Below, piece after piece: positions 7,762 through 13,873 of a stretch of 13,890 nucleotides of DNA. How positions within the stretch are numbered: position 1 is the stretch's first letter; the number at the start of each line of letters is the position of its first letter. Location: the NCBI GenBank assembly GCA_002477565.1, contig DLQL01000060.1, positions 1,870 through 15,759 on the forward strand, given 5' to 3'. The notes beneath the pieces are model-generated. The model had not been told where the DNA came from. It searched no databases and saw nothing but the letters and a program-made list of their open reading frames with translations. The DNA is from Flavobacteriaceae bacterium UBA7433. Lineage in GTDB: Bacteria > Bacteroidota > Bacteroidia > Flavobacteriales > Flavobacteriaceae. A program made the translations under genes and the position numbers.

Positions 7762-8562
7762 ATGACTCATTTTCAAACACAGTTACAACCACGTCTAAAC
7801 AAAGCGCTGTGCATTGTCGCACTTTTTTTAGGCACTTTTTTTGGAATTTCGAATGCCACAGCCCAAACCAACGAAGCTTTGTTTGAAGAAGGCAATGAAT
7901 TGTACCGAAACAATCAGTTTGTGGAGGCAATTGCTTTGTACGAACAGATAGAAACGCGCGGATTTGTTTCTACGGAACTGTATTTCAATCTCGGAAACGC
8001 TTTTTACAAAACCAACCAAATCGCACCCAGCATCTACAACTACGAGAAGGCCTTGCAATTGGACCCTCAAAATCAGGAGGCAGCTTCCAACTTGCGTTTT
8101 GCAAAGCGCATGGCCATCGATACAATTGAGGCGCTTCCTTTGACTTTTTTTCAAAAACTCAACGCCCAATACATCCAACAACTCAGCCATGACCAATGGG
8201 CGGTACTGGCCGTTGTTTTTTCTTTACTGACCAGTGTTTTCTTTTTGCTGTTTTACTTTTCTTATCGCCCCTCTTTCAAGCGGACCTATTTTGTGATCGC
8301 CCTGTCGGCGGCGTTTTTCCTTTCCGTTGCCCTGCTTTTTTCTATCCGAGAAGAACGACGGAGTAGCAACGAGACAGCGGCCATTATTTTTCTCCAAAAA
8401 ACAGAGGTATACAATGCGCCTTCGGAGACAAGCGCTGTTGTTTTTGAATTGCATGAAGGAACCAAAGTGCTGGTATTGGACCACATAGACACCTGGAAAA
8501 AAATCAAATTGGCCGACGGCAAGATTGGGTGGGTTTCTCAAGAGGTTTTAAAGGAACTTTAA
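7762..8562 (+). CDS. batE: BatE, TPR and SH3-like membrane protein
   Basis: 266 residues. A long signal sequence (about 1-34, ending ATA before Q35) precedes TPR units (about 37-110), including NLGNAFYKTNQIAPSIYNYE (76-95). Two membrane segments (about 146-168 and 174-194) form a hairpin, and a bacterial SH3-like domain ends the protein (about 206-263), with IIFLQKTEVYNAPSE at 208-222 and DGKIGWVSQ at 252-260. Both soluble parts should be periplasmic. This is the standard BatE plan and it closes the cluster. SH3-like domains often bind peptides or cell-wall material, but the ligand here is unknown. The gap after batD is 36 bases, with a GGAGGA too far (about 22 bases) from the ATG to act as a normal ribosome site. 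Confidence 0.9.
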   Translation: MTHFQTQLQPRLNKALCIVALFLGTFFGISNATAQTNEALFEEGNELYRNNQFVEAIALYEQIETRGFVSTELYFNLGNAFYKTNQIAPSIYNYEKALQLDPQNQEAASNLRFAKRMAIDTIEALPLTFFQKLNAQYIQQLSHDQWAVLAVVFSLLTSVFFLLFYFSYRPSFKRTYFVIALSAAFFLSVALLFSIREERRSSNETAAIIFLQKTEVYNAPSETSAVVFELHEGTKVLVLDHIDTWKKIKLADGKIGWVSQEVLKEL

Positions 8563-8563
8563 A

Positions 8564-8588
8564 GAAGGCTGGCTTCCGGTCTTTTTTT
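8564..8588 (+). terminator. Possible weak terminator after batE
   Basis: GAAG (8564-8567) and CTTC (8573-8576) can form a four-pair stem with a five-base loop, followed after CGGTC by seven T (8582-8588). The position directly after the batE stop is right, but the stem is short and the T-run is offset. It is only a candidate end for the bat transcript. Confidence 0.3.
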
Positions 8589-8610
8589 ACATTGACACCA
8601 AACAATGGCT

Positions 8611-8627
8611 TTTTTGGTCTCCAAAAA
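8611..8627. other. Perfect 7-bp hairpin in the batE downstream gap
   Basis: TTTTTGG (8611-8617), loop TCT, CCAAAAA (8621-8627). A competing pairing joins ACCAAA (8597-8602) with TTTGGT (8613-8618). The 144-base gap 8563-8706 has no ORF of note. These structures plus the T-run at 8582-8588 may together end transcription, or may just reflect A/T-rich sequence. Confidence 0.35.
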
Positions 8628-8665
8628 CAGAAAGGGATTTTTGCAGCGGTTTGTTTGCTGTAAAA

Positions 8666-8694
8666 TTGAATAAAAACAAGTATTTTTACCTTTT
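8666..8694 (+). promoter_or_regulatory. Candidate Bacteroidetes promoter for the epimerase-like gene
   Basis: TTG (8666-8668) could act as the -33 element and TACCTTTT (8687-8694) as an imperfect -7 element (consensus TAnnTTTG, last base differs), with 18 bases between, inside the usual 17-23. Transcription would begin around 8701, just before the two possible ATGs. The region is T-rich, so chance matches are likely. Confidence 0.35.
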
Positions 8695-8715
8695 TGATTT
8701 TTTAGCATGCAGTTT

Positions 8716-9630
8716 ATGAAAGAAACGATTTTGATTACTGGCGGCTCAGGATTGGTTGGCAAAGTGCTCACGTCCTTGTTGACAGCACAAGGCTATGCCG
8801 TTTCTATCCTTTCGCGCAGCCCTCGAAAAGCGACCGAAAACGTCACGTATTATACGTGGGATTTGGATAAGAACGAAATTGATGCCAACTGTTTTTTGAA
8901 GGCAACTCACATCATTCACCTTGCAGGAGAGAACGTTGCTTCTGGTCGGTGGACAGCTCAAAAAAAAGAACTTATCTTAAAAAGCAGAACCCGTTCTTCG
9001 GCATTGCTGTACCAAGCGCTTTCGAAAAGCCCACACCAAGTAAAAGCTTTTGTCTCTGCATCTGCTACGGGTTTTTATGGCAGCCAAACTTCAGATACGC
9101 TTTTTTCAGAGGACCACCCTTCAGGAGCTGATTTTTTGGCACATGTGTGTAGGGATTGGGAAGATTCGGTGGATCGAATAGCATCTTTGGGAATCCGAAC
9201 GGTGAAATTGAGGACCGGTGTGGTTTTGGCAAACAAAGGAAGCGCTCTTCAAAAAATGCTTCCTCCTTTTCAAATGGGATTGGGATCTGCCATCGGAACC
9301 GGCAAGCAATACCTGCCGTGGATTCATATTTCAGACCTGTGCAACATGTATTTGATGGCGCTTAACAAACCCAAAATGCGAGGCAGTTTCAATGCTGTGG
9401 TTGGAGATGATACGACCAACGCTCAGCTCAGTAAGGCAATTGCTCGGCAGCTCAACAAGCCTTTTTTTATGCCCAATGTCCCTGCCTTTCTCCTTTGGCT
9501 TGTCTTTGGGAAAATGGCAGTTATTTTGACAAACGGAAGTCGGGTATCGGCTCAAAAAATCAAAGAGGCGGGTTTTGTATTTGAGTTTGAATCTCTCGAA
9601 GAGGCCTTGCGAGATCTTTTGAAAAAATAG
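8716..9630 (+). CDS. TIGR01777-type NAD(P)-binding epimerase-like protein
   Basis: 304 residues, from the ATG that places the nucleotide-binding loop at the N-terminus (MKETILITGGSGLVG). An ATG three codons upstream (8707) is the alternative. It is an extended short-chain dehydrogenase/reductase of the TIGR01777 (YfcH-like) group. GGSGLVG (9-15) binds the dinucleotide, HLAGENVA is at 68-75 and RWTAQKK at 78-84. SASATGFYG (114-122) contains the serine and tyrosine positions of the family, and RTGVVL (166-171) and PWIHISD (201-207) follow. A C-terminal DUF1731-like part covers about 255-300. The substrate of these proteins is not settled. It stands alone on its strand, with its own probable promoter, and faces the minus-strand pair. 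Confidence 0.88.
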   Translation: MKETILITGGSGLVGKVLTSLLTAQGYAVSILSRSPRKATENVTYYTWDLDKNEIDANCFLKATHIIHLAGENVASGRWTAQKKELILKSRTRSSALLYQALSKSPHQVKAFVSASATGFYGSQTSDTLFSEDHPSGADFLAHVCRDWEDSVDRIASLGIRTVKLRTGVVLANKGSALQKMLPPFQMGLGSAIGTGKQYLPWIHISDLCNMYLMALNKPKMRGSFNAVVGDDTTNAQLSKAIARQLNKPFFMPNVPAFLLWLVFGKMAVILTNGSRVSAQKIKEAGFVFEFESLEEALRDLLKK

Positions 9631-9649
9631 GACTCTTATGGGCTGTGCC

Positions 9650-10447
9650 TCAGGAAGGCAAAGCCATCAAGTCTGGGTGTGCAAAGGTATAGTCAAAGTA
9701 TTTTTGTATTTTTTTGCTTGAAATGGTCTTGTAAGAAAAATCAAGGTTTTCTAAAAAAACAGCAGGGGTTTTGCCGAGTTTTAAGGAGGCAGCCGTGTAA
9801 AATTCTTTGCGTGTTGGATGGCTGTCAGCAGCGGCATTGAAAATCTCTCCCCAATGGCACCCCTCGAGCATTTTGCAAAGAATTCCGACACAGTCGTCTA
9901 GGTGAATCATATTTATTGGAGCCAAGCCATTTTGGACAACCCTTCCTTCTTTAAAAAAGTTCCCGGGGTTGCGCGTACCTCCGATCAGTCCCGAAAAACG
10001 AAGGACGTTTGTTTGAAAATTGGGATGCTGTAAAAAAAGCTTTTCCAAAGCAACCAACGCGTGTTTGTCAGGATTCATTGGGGTGTTTTCAGATTCCGAA
10101 ACAGCGCTATTGCACGCTGCATATACGGAAGTAGAGCTGATAAAAACCACCTTTTTGGTGGGGGAGTTTGCGACGGCTTGTGCCAATTCTTGGTAGGCTT
10201 TGAAATTGTTTTTTTGTTGTCCAAAAGGAACGCAGATCACCAAAATATCGGTTTCTAAAAAGGCGTTGAGGTCTCCAGAAATTTGATTGTTATCAATACG
10301 AAGGAGAAAGGGTTGTAGCTGTTCTTTTTCCAAAAGAGGTAGCTTTTCCAATGAAGTGGTGGAGCCTTTGACCGACCACTGCTGTTGGATCAATTGTTTG
10401 GCCAAGGGCAAGCCGAGCCAACCGCATCCGAGAACACTACATCTCAT
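9650..10447 (-). CDS. YeeZ-like Rossmann-fold protein
   Basis: 265 residues. GCGWLG (7-12) is the dinucleotide loop. The order of motifs follows Escherichia coli YeeZ as I remember it: GWLGLPLA (9-16), SSTSVYA (104-110), VLRFSGLIGGTRNPGNFF (148-165), MIHLDD (180-185) and FYTAASLKLGK (216-226). The usual Tyr-x3-Lys of this superfamily is not seen; the equivalent stretch reads NPDKHALVALE (125-135). Function is unknown and it may bind NAD(P) without classical catalysis. The start at 10447 is chosen because it puts the Rossmann strand at the N-terminus; an upstream in-frame ATG at 10528 would run back through the cvpA gene. The start overlaps the cvpA stop by 11 bases, so the two are probably co-transcribed and translationally coupled. 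Confidence 0.85.
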   Translation of the reverse strand: MRCSVLGCGWLGLPLAKQLIQQQWSVKGSTTSLEKLPLLEKEQLQPFLLRIDNNQISGDLNAFLETDILVICVPFGQQKNNFKAYQELAQAVANSPTKKVVFISSTSVYAACNSAVSESENTPMNPDKHALVALEKLFLQHPNFQTNVLRFSGLIGGTRNPGNFFKEGRVVQNGLAPINMIHLDDCVGILCKMLEGCHWGEIFNAAADSHPTRKEFYTAASLKLGKTPAVFLENLDFSYKTISSKKIQKYFDYTFAHPDLMALPS

Positions 10448-10955
10448 CCAAAGGGTTTTTAAAATCGATGCCTTCGGGTGTAGCATAAGAGGGAAAGAGC
10501 AGCGGAGCCAGCTCTTTGATGGGCGCAATCAAGACGGAAGTTTTCATTTGATCTTTGCTGACAAAAGGCAGTGCGTTGTTCATTTTCATAAAAAACCCCA
10601 GGCCAACACTCAGGATTAAAGCGATTTTCAACGCGCCAAAAACACCGCCCAACACTTTGTTGATCAGTCCCAAAGCAGCGAAACTGGCAATTTTGGTTAG
10701 GATTTTTCCCGCCAAGGACACAAGGACTACAATTCCAATAAAAGTGATGGCAAAGGCGCCAAGTGTCGTGTATTTTTCCTCCCAATCCACATACGTTTTT
10801 AAATACGTACCTACCGTCTCCGAAAAACGAATCGCCCCATAAACACCGCCAATAAGCGCTGCCAAAGAAGCGACTTCTACAAACAACCCTTTGAAAAGGC
10901 CGCGTATAAATCCGAAGAGCAGCAAAACAGCGATGATGATGTCGAATGTATTCAT
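10437..10955 (-). CDS. cvpA: CvpA family membrane protein
   Basis: 172 residues with four predicted membrane helices (about 3-17, 24-44, 64-84 and 99-122). The family signature RGLFKGL (18-24) lies between the first two helices. A hydrophilic C-terminal segment (about 130-172) ends the protein, rich in charged residues and ending NPLDEM. CvpA proteins are inner-membrane proteins, named for colicin V production in E. coli and linked more broadly to envelope stress tolerance, but the molecular role is not settled. It is the first gene of a two-gene minus-strand unit and has a good -7 promoter element 24-31 bases upstream. The length is normal for the family. Confidence 0.9.
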   Translation of the reverse strand: MNTFDIIIAVLLLFGFIRGLFKGLFVEVASLAALIGGVYGAIRFSETVGTYLKTYVDWEEKYTTLGAFAITFIGIVVLVSLAGKILTKIASFAALGLINKVLGGVFGALKIALILSVGLGFFMKMNNALPFVSKDQMKTSVLIAPIKELAPLLFPSYATPEGIDFKNPLDEM

Positions 10956-10977
10956 GATGATAAGAAAATAAAGTGCT

Positions 10978-10995
10978 TCAAAGATACGACTTTGA
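10978..10995. repeat. Dyad symmetry overlapping the cvpA -7 element
   Basis: TCAAAG (10978-10983), six-base spacer ATACGA, CTTTGA (10990-10995): a perfect inverted repeat lying across the -7 element. The position suits an operator where a bound dimer would block the promoter. One arm necessarily contains part of the promoter consensus, so chance is possible. Confidence 0.4.
10979..10986 (-). promoter_or_regulatory. -7 promoter element of cvpA
   Basis: Reading the minus strand, TATCTTTG matches the Bacteroidetes -7 consensus TAnnTTTG exactly. Transcription would start about 17 bases before the cvpA ATG. No TTG lies at the expected 17-23 base distance upstream; the nearest is about 31 bases away. 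Confidence 0.55.
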
Positions 10996-11136
10996 TTTTA
11001 GGAATTCTTGTCTATTTCAAGCTGTAAGGACTGATTCTTTCTTTTTTGAAGGCAATTTGAGATGACAAAGCAAGGATTTTAAAAAAGCGAGTAGAAAAAA
11101 TCAGATGACGCATCGCGGTTTGATGATAAAAGAATA

Positions 11137-11146
11137 GCTTGCAAGC
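11137..11146. repeat. 10-base palindrome upstream of the alkaline phosphatase gene
   Basis: GCTTGCAAGC is a perfect palindrome ending 14 bases before the ATG at 11161. It could be a regulator site. The 205-base divergent gap 10956-11160 also carries the cvpA promoter, but no clear TAnnTTTG element serving the phosphatase was found, so that gene may depend on an activator or alternative sigma factor. Confidence 0.35.
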
Positions 11147-11160
11147 ACAAAAGATTTAAG

Positions 11161-12285
11161 ATGAAAATAACAACCAGCCTTTTTTTAGGATGCACATTGC
11201 TGACCCTGCTCAACTGCAAAGGAATAAGTAACGAAAAAAATGAAATTGAACACCCTAAAAATGTCATACTGTTGATCAGTGACGGCACAGGTTTGTCTCA
11301 TATTTCTGCTGCTTTTTATTTCAAAGATTCGGCAGTCAATTACGCTCGGTTTCAAAACATAGGATTGATAAAAACAGCTTCTTCGAGACAAGCCATCACA
11401 GACTCAGGGGCAGGAGCTACCGCTTTTTCTTGTGGGCTCAAGACGTTTAATGGCGCTATTGGAGTAGCAGACGACGCAACACCTGTTGAAAACATTGTAG
11501 AAATAGCATCCTCAAAAAACATCCAAACCGGAATTGTTGCCACATCATCCATAACACATGCGACACCTGCAAGTTTCTATGCCCATTCAAAAAGCAGGGA
11601 AAACACCGAGGAAATTGCGTCCCAGTTGCCACACTCAACGATTGATTTTTTTGCAGGAGGAGGGTTACAATTTTTCAATCAAAACAAGGGCAATCGTAAC
11701 TTTTGGAGTGCGTTCACTAAAAATCAGTTTGAGATTGATACGATTGCACTGACCGATTTTGAACACATAAAAGCCCACAAAAAGCAGGGCTATCTTTTGG
11801 CAAAAGATGCGATGCCCAAATTTAGTGAAGGGAGAGGGAATTTTCTTTCAAAAGCGACCGCCTTAGCGATTCAGTTTTTAAGCAAGGAGGCTTCGGGCTT
11901 TTTTTTGATGTCTGAAGGTTCACAGATCGATTGGGCGGGCCATGAAAACAATGCTGAATACCTCGTTTCAGAACTCATCGATTTTGATCAAACAATCGGG
12001 AAAGTCTTAGATTACGCCGAAAAAGATGGCGAAACGTTGGTCATTGTAACTTCGGACCATGAAACGGGAGGTTTTGCATTGGCAGCAGAAAAACACCTTC
12101 GCAAGGACGGCACTGAGTACTCCGATTACCGTGACATTGAGATGGTTTTTTCTACAAAAGGGCATTCCGCTACATTGATACCTGTTTTTGCTTATGGGCC
12201 GGGTTCAAAAGAATTTATAGGCATCTATGAAAATACCGAAATCTTCCATAAAATATTAAAAGTTACGCAATGGGGAAATAGGTAA
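11161..12285 (+). CDS. Alkaline phosphatase, probable lipoprotein
   Basis: 374 residues. The N-terminus (1-19, LLNC at 16-19) looks like a lipoprotein signal with C19 lipidated, although Asn before the Cys is unusual. Active-site residues of the PhoA family are all visible: D41 (SDGTG), nucleophile S82 (TDSGAGAT), T135 (THATPAS), phosphate-binding R146, E252, D257 and H261 (SEGSQIDWAGH), D299 and H300 (TSDHETGG), and H335 (KGHSAT). It should hydrolyse phosphate monoesters outside the cytoplasm with two zinc ions and a third metal. At the positions of E. coli D153 and K328 it has H133 and W258, as recalled for other bacterial enzymes. It is shorter than E. coli PhoA (about 450). It is a single gene; a phosphate-starvation response is likely but no Pho box is recognised. 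Confidence 0.92.
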   Translation: MKITTSLFLGCTLLTLLNCKGISNEKNEIEHPKNVILLISDGTGLSHISAAFYFKDSAVNYARFQNIGLIKTASSRQAITDSGAGATAFSCGLKTFNGAIGVADDATPVENIVEIASSKNIQTGIVATSSITHATPASFYAHSKSRENTEEIASQLPHSTIDFFAGGGLQFFNQNKGNRNFWSAFTKNQFEIDTIALTDFEHIKAHKKQGYLLAKDAMPKFSEGRGNFLSKATALAIQFLSKEASGFFLMSEGSQIDWAGHENNAEYLVSELIDFDQTIGKVLDYAEKDGETLVIVTSDHETGGFALAAEKHLRKDGTEYSDYRDIEMVFSTKGHSATLIPVFAYGPGSKEFIGIYENTEIFHKILKVTQWGNR

Positions 12286-12320
12286 AAAAAAGAAATTGGA
12301 AAACTCCCGTTTTTTATTCA

Positions 12321-12344
12321 TTTTGCTTTCCCAAAAACGCAAAA
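12321..12344 (+). terminator. Possible terminator hairpin after the phosphatase gene
   Basis: TTTTGC (12321-12326) pairs with GCAAAA (12339-12344) around a 12-base loop. An alternative pairing joins CGTTTTT (12309-12315) and AAAAACG (12332-12338). Six T precede rather than follow the stem, so support as an intrinsic terminator is weak. Confidence 0.28.
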
Positions 12345-12375
12345 GGACAAACAGGAATACCAAAGGATGTTTTTA

Positions 12376-12425
12376 GAGACTTGTACAGCGGTCTCCAATA
12401 TTTTCAGTGGAGATTTTAAAATATT
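12376..12425. terminator. Overlapping inverted repeats between converging genes
   Basis: Three pairings share bases: GAGAC (12376-12380) with GTCTC (12391-12395); TCTCC (12392-12396) with GGAGA (12409-12413); and AATATTTT (12397-12404) with AAAATATT (12418-12425), the last reaching into the glutaminase stop codon. The first two exclude each other. The location between two genes that point at each other suits a bidirectional transcription end, but none has a clean G+C stem plus T-run. Confidence 0.35.
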
Positions 12426-13330
12426 GACAGCTTGGTTTTTGTTGTAAATTCTTCAAGAAACTTTATTCCTTTGTATGAATTCCCTTTCTTATTTAGTCTT
12501 GGACTCCAGACGGCAATCGTATATTGTTTAGGGTGTATTGCTACAATTCCTCCTCCTACACCACTCTTACTTGGAAGACCAACTTTAAACGCAAATTCCC
12601 CAGATTCGTCATAAAACCCACAAGTTTGCATCAAAGCGTTGACCCTTTTTGATTGGCTTTGGCTGAGAATTTCTTTGCCCTCAAACAAACTACAACCATC
12701 GTTAGCAAGGAATATAAACAATTCGGAAAGCTGCTTGCAATTCATCTCAAGCGAGCAGAGATGAAAATAGAAATCAAGTACATCGGAAGGATCATTTTCA
12801 ATATTTCCAAATGATTTTATCAAATTACAGAGTGCAACATTTCTAAATCCAACGCTCTTTTCTGAGAGCGAAATATCTGTGGAATAATTGATTTCTGAAT
12901 CGTTTGAAATACCTCTCACAAAAGCCAAGAAATCTTCTTTGGGATTGTCCAAATTGCTAATGAGTATGTCAGCAACTACAATTGCCCCAGCATTTATAAA
13001 AGGATTTCTGGGAATCCCCTTGTCAGCTTCAAGTTGAATAAGGGAATTAAATGCAGTCCCAGAAGGCTCTACCCCGACTCTTTTCCAAATATTTTCACCA
13101 ATAATACGGTATGCCAAACTTAGCGAAAGGACTTTTGCGATACTCTGAATAGAGAATTTATCGGAATAATTCCCAACTCCGAAGGTTGAAGAATTGATCG
13201 TTGAAATGTACACACCAAAACTTTCGGAATTCACATTCGCTAATTCCGGAATATAAGAGGCTAAATCTCCTTTGCTGTCAATGCGCTTGACCTTTTCGTA
13301 AAGATTTTCAATTGTTTTTTCATGGTTCAT
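12416..13330 (-). CDS. glsA: Glutaminase A (beta-lactamase-like fold)
   Basis: 304 residues, the usual length for bacterial glutaminase (L-glutamine to glutamate and ammonia), cytosolic with no signal peptide. The catalytic Ser-x-x-Lys is S63 and K66 in FSIQSIAKVL. Other family residues are present: EPSGTAFNSL (88-97), RNPFINAGAI with N113 (108-117), N164, Y188 in DFYFH, Y240 in CGFYDESGEFA, and S256 in LPSKSGVGGGI. The ATG at 13330 gives the normal N-terminus. It is a single gene, convergent with the phosphatase gene and divergent from the next. Hand counts of six 60-base rows give about 37% G+C, lower than its neighbours, which may mean later arrival. Such enzymes can support acid tolerance or nitrogen supply, but nothing here shows which. 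Confidence 0.94.
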   Translation of the reverse strand: MNHEKTIENLYEKVKRIDSKGDLASYIPELANVNSESFGVYISTINSSTFGVGNYSDKFSIQSIAKVLSLSLAYRIIGENIWKRVGVEPSGTAFNSLIQLEADKGIPRNPFINAGAIVVADILISNLDNPKEDFLAFVRGISNDSEINYSTDISLSEKSVGFRNVALCNLIKSFGNIENDPSDVLDFYFHLCSLEMNCKQLSELFIFLANDGCSLFEGKEILSQSQSKRVNALMQTCGFYDESGEFAFKVGLPSKSGVGGGIVAIHPKQYTIAVWSPRLNKKGNSYKGIKFLEEFTTKTKLSIF

Positions 13331-13366
13331 AACAGCGCGTCTTTTTATTTAAAACCGATTGTAAAT

Positions 13367-13374
13367 CGAAGATA
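13367..13374 (-). promoter_or_regulatory. Weak -7 promoter candidate for glsA
   Basis: On the minus strand the bases read TATCTTCG, one mismatch to TAnnTTTG, placing the transcription start roughly 30 bases before the glsA ATG. No TTG at a proper -33 position was found. Confidence 0.35.
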
Positions 13375-13411
13375 CTAAAAAACACCATTGTTATGAGGCT
13401 TTTCTTTGCCC

Positions 13412-13428
13412 TTCTTTCGAGAAAAGAA
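13412..13428. repeat. Perfect 6-bp hairpin in the glsA divergent gap
   Basis: TTCTTT (13412-13417), loop CGAGA, AAAGAA (13423-13428), in the middle of the 189-base gap between glsA and the last gene. It could be an operator shared by the divergent promoters. The simple A/G composition makes chance plausible. Confidence 0.3.
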
Positions 13429-13490
13429 ACACACTGGTTTTCTCTTAAAATACGAAAAGCACAAACGGCAGAACACAGGTTCAAATACCG

Positions 13491-13498
13491 TATCTTTG
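13491..13498 (+). promoter_or_regulatory. -7 promoter element of the last gene
   Basis: TATCTTTG is an exact match to TAnnTTTG and the same octamer as the cvpA element. Transcription would start about 16 bases before the ATG at 13520. No TTG is seen at the right distance upstream. Confidence 0.5.
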
Positions 13499-13519
13499 CT
13501 TCTTAAAACGAACAGAAGC

Positions 13520-13873
13520 ATGTCAAGAGATATCGAATTGAAAGAAAATTGGGAACGTGTGGTGCAGTTTCTTTCGGACAAATTTGCAGAAGGAGATGTG
13601 TTGGATTTGGATGCCATTCTCTATTTGATCGGAATTCAAGAGCTCGGCCAAGGACTTCAAAGTTTTAAAAAAGACGAAAAAATCAATTTGATGCACATCG
13701 CCATTTGTCGGTTGCTAGAGCCCTATGGGTATTATGAATTTGATTTTATCGATCCCGACGGTTGGCCCCACTACAAGACATTAGCAGCATTGCCAAGCCT
13801 GAAAGCAGGAGAACAAACCGTGCTGATGAAAGAAGCCATTGTCAAATACTTTTCTTCCGAAGCAACCCAATAA
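13520..13873 (+). CDS. Conserved Bacteroidetes protein of unknown function
   Basis: 117 residues, soluble, no signal peptide, mostly helical with an acidic first half. I recognise the sequence as resembling a short conserved protein found in many Bacteroidetes, but know no function for it. Notable stretches are LDLDAILYLIGIQELGQG (28-45), KKDEKINLMHIAICRLLEPYGY (50-71) and DGWPHYK (80-86). The conserved-looking Gly, His, Trp and Tyr residues could form a binding site, which is speculation. The frame is open upstream to 13406, but the ATG at 13520 fits the promoter element at 13491 and the family start. The gene ends 17 bases before the window edge, so its downstream context is unseen. Confidence 0.75.
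   Translation: MSRDIELKENWERVVQFLSDKFAEGDVLDLDAILYLIGIQELGQGLQSFKKDEKINLMHIAICRLLEPYGYYEFDFIDPDGWPHYKTLAALPSLKAGEQTVLMKEAIVKYFSSEATQ

Noticed and set aside
10448..10528. N-terminal extension of the YeeZ-like protein
   Set aside because: It lies inside cvpA in another frame and precedes the Rossmann strand that normally starts the protein.
13406..13519. Upstream extension of the last gene
   Set aside because: It runs through the divergent promoter region and the TATCTTTG element; the 38 added residues look like intergenic translation.
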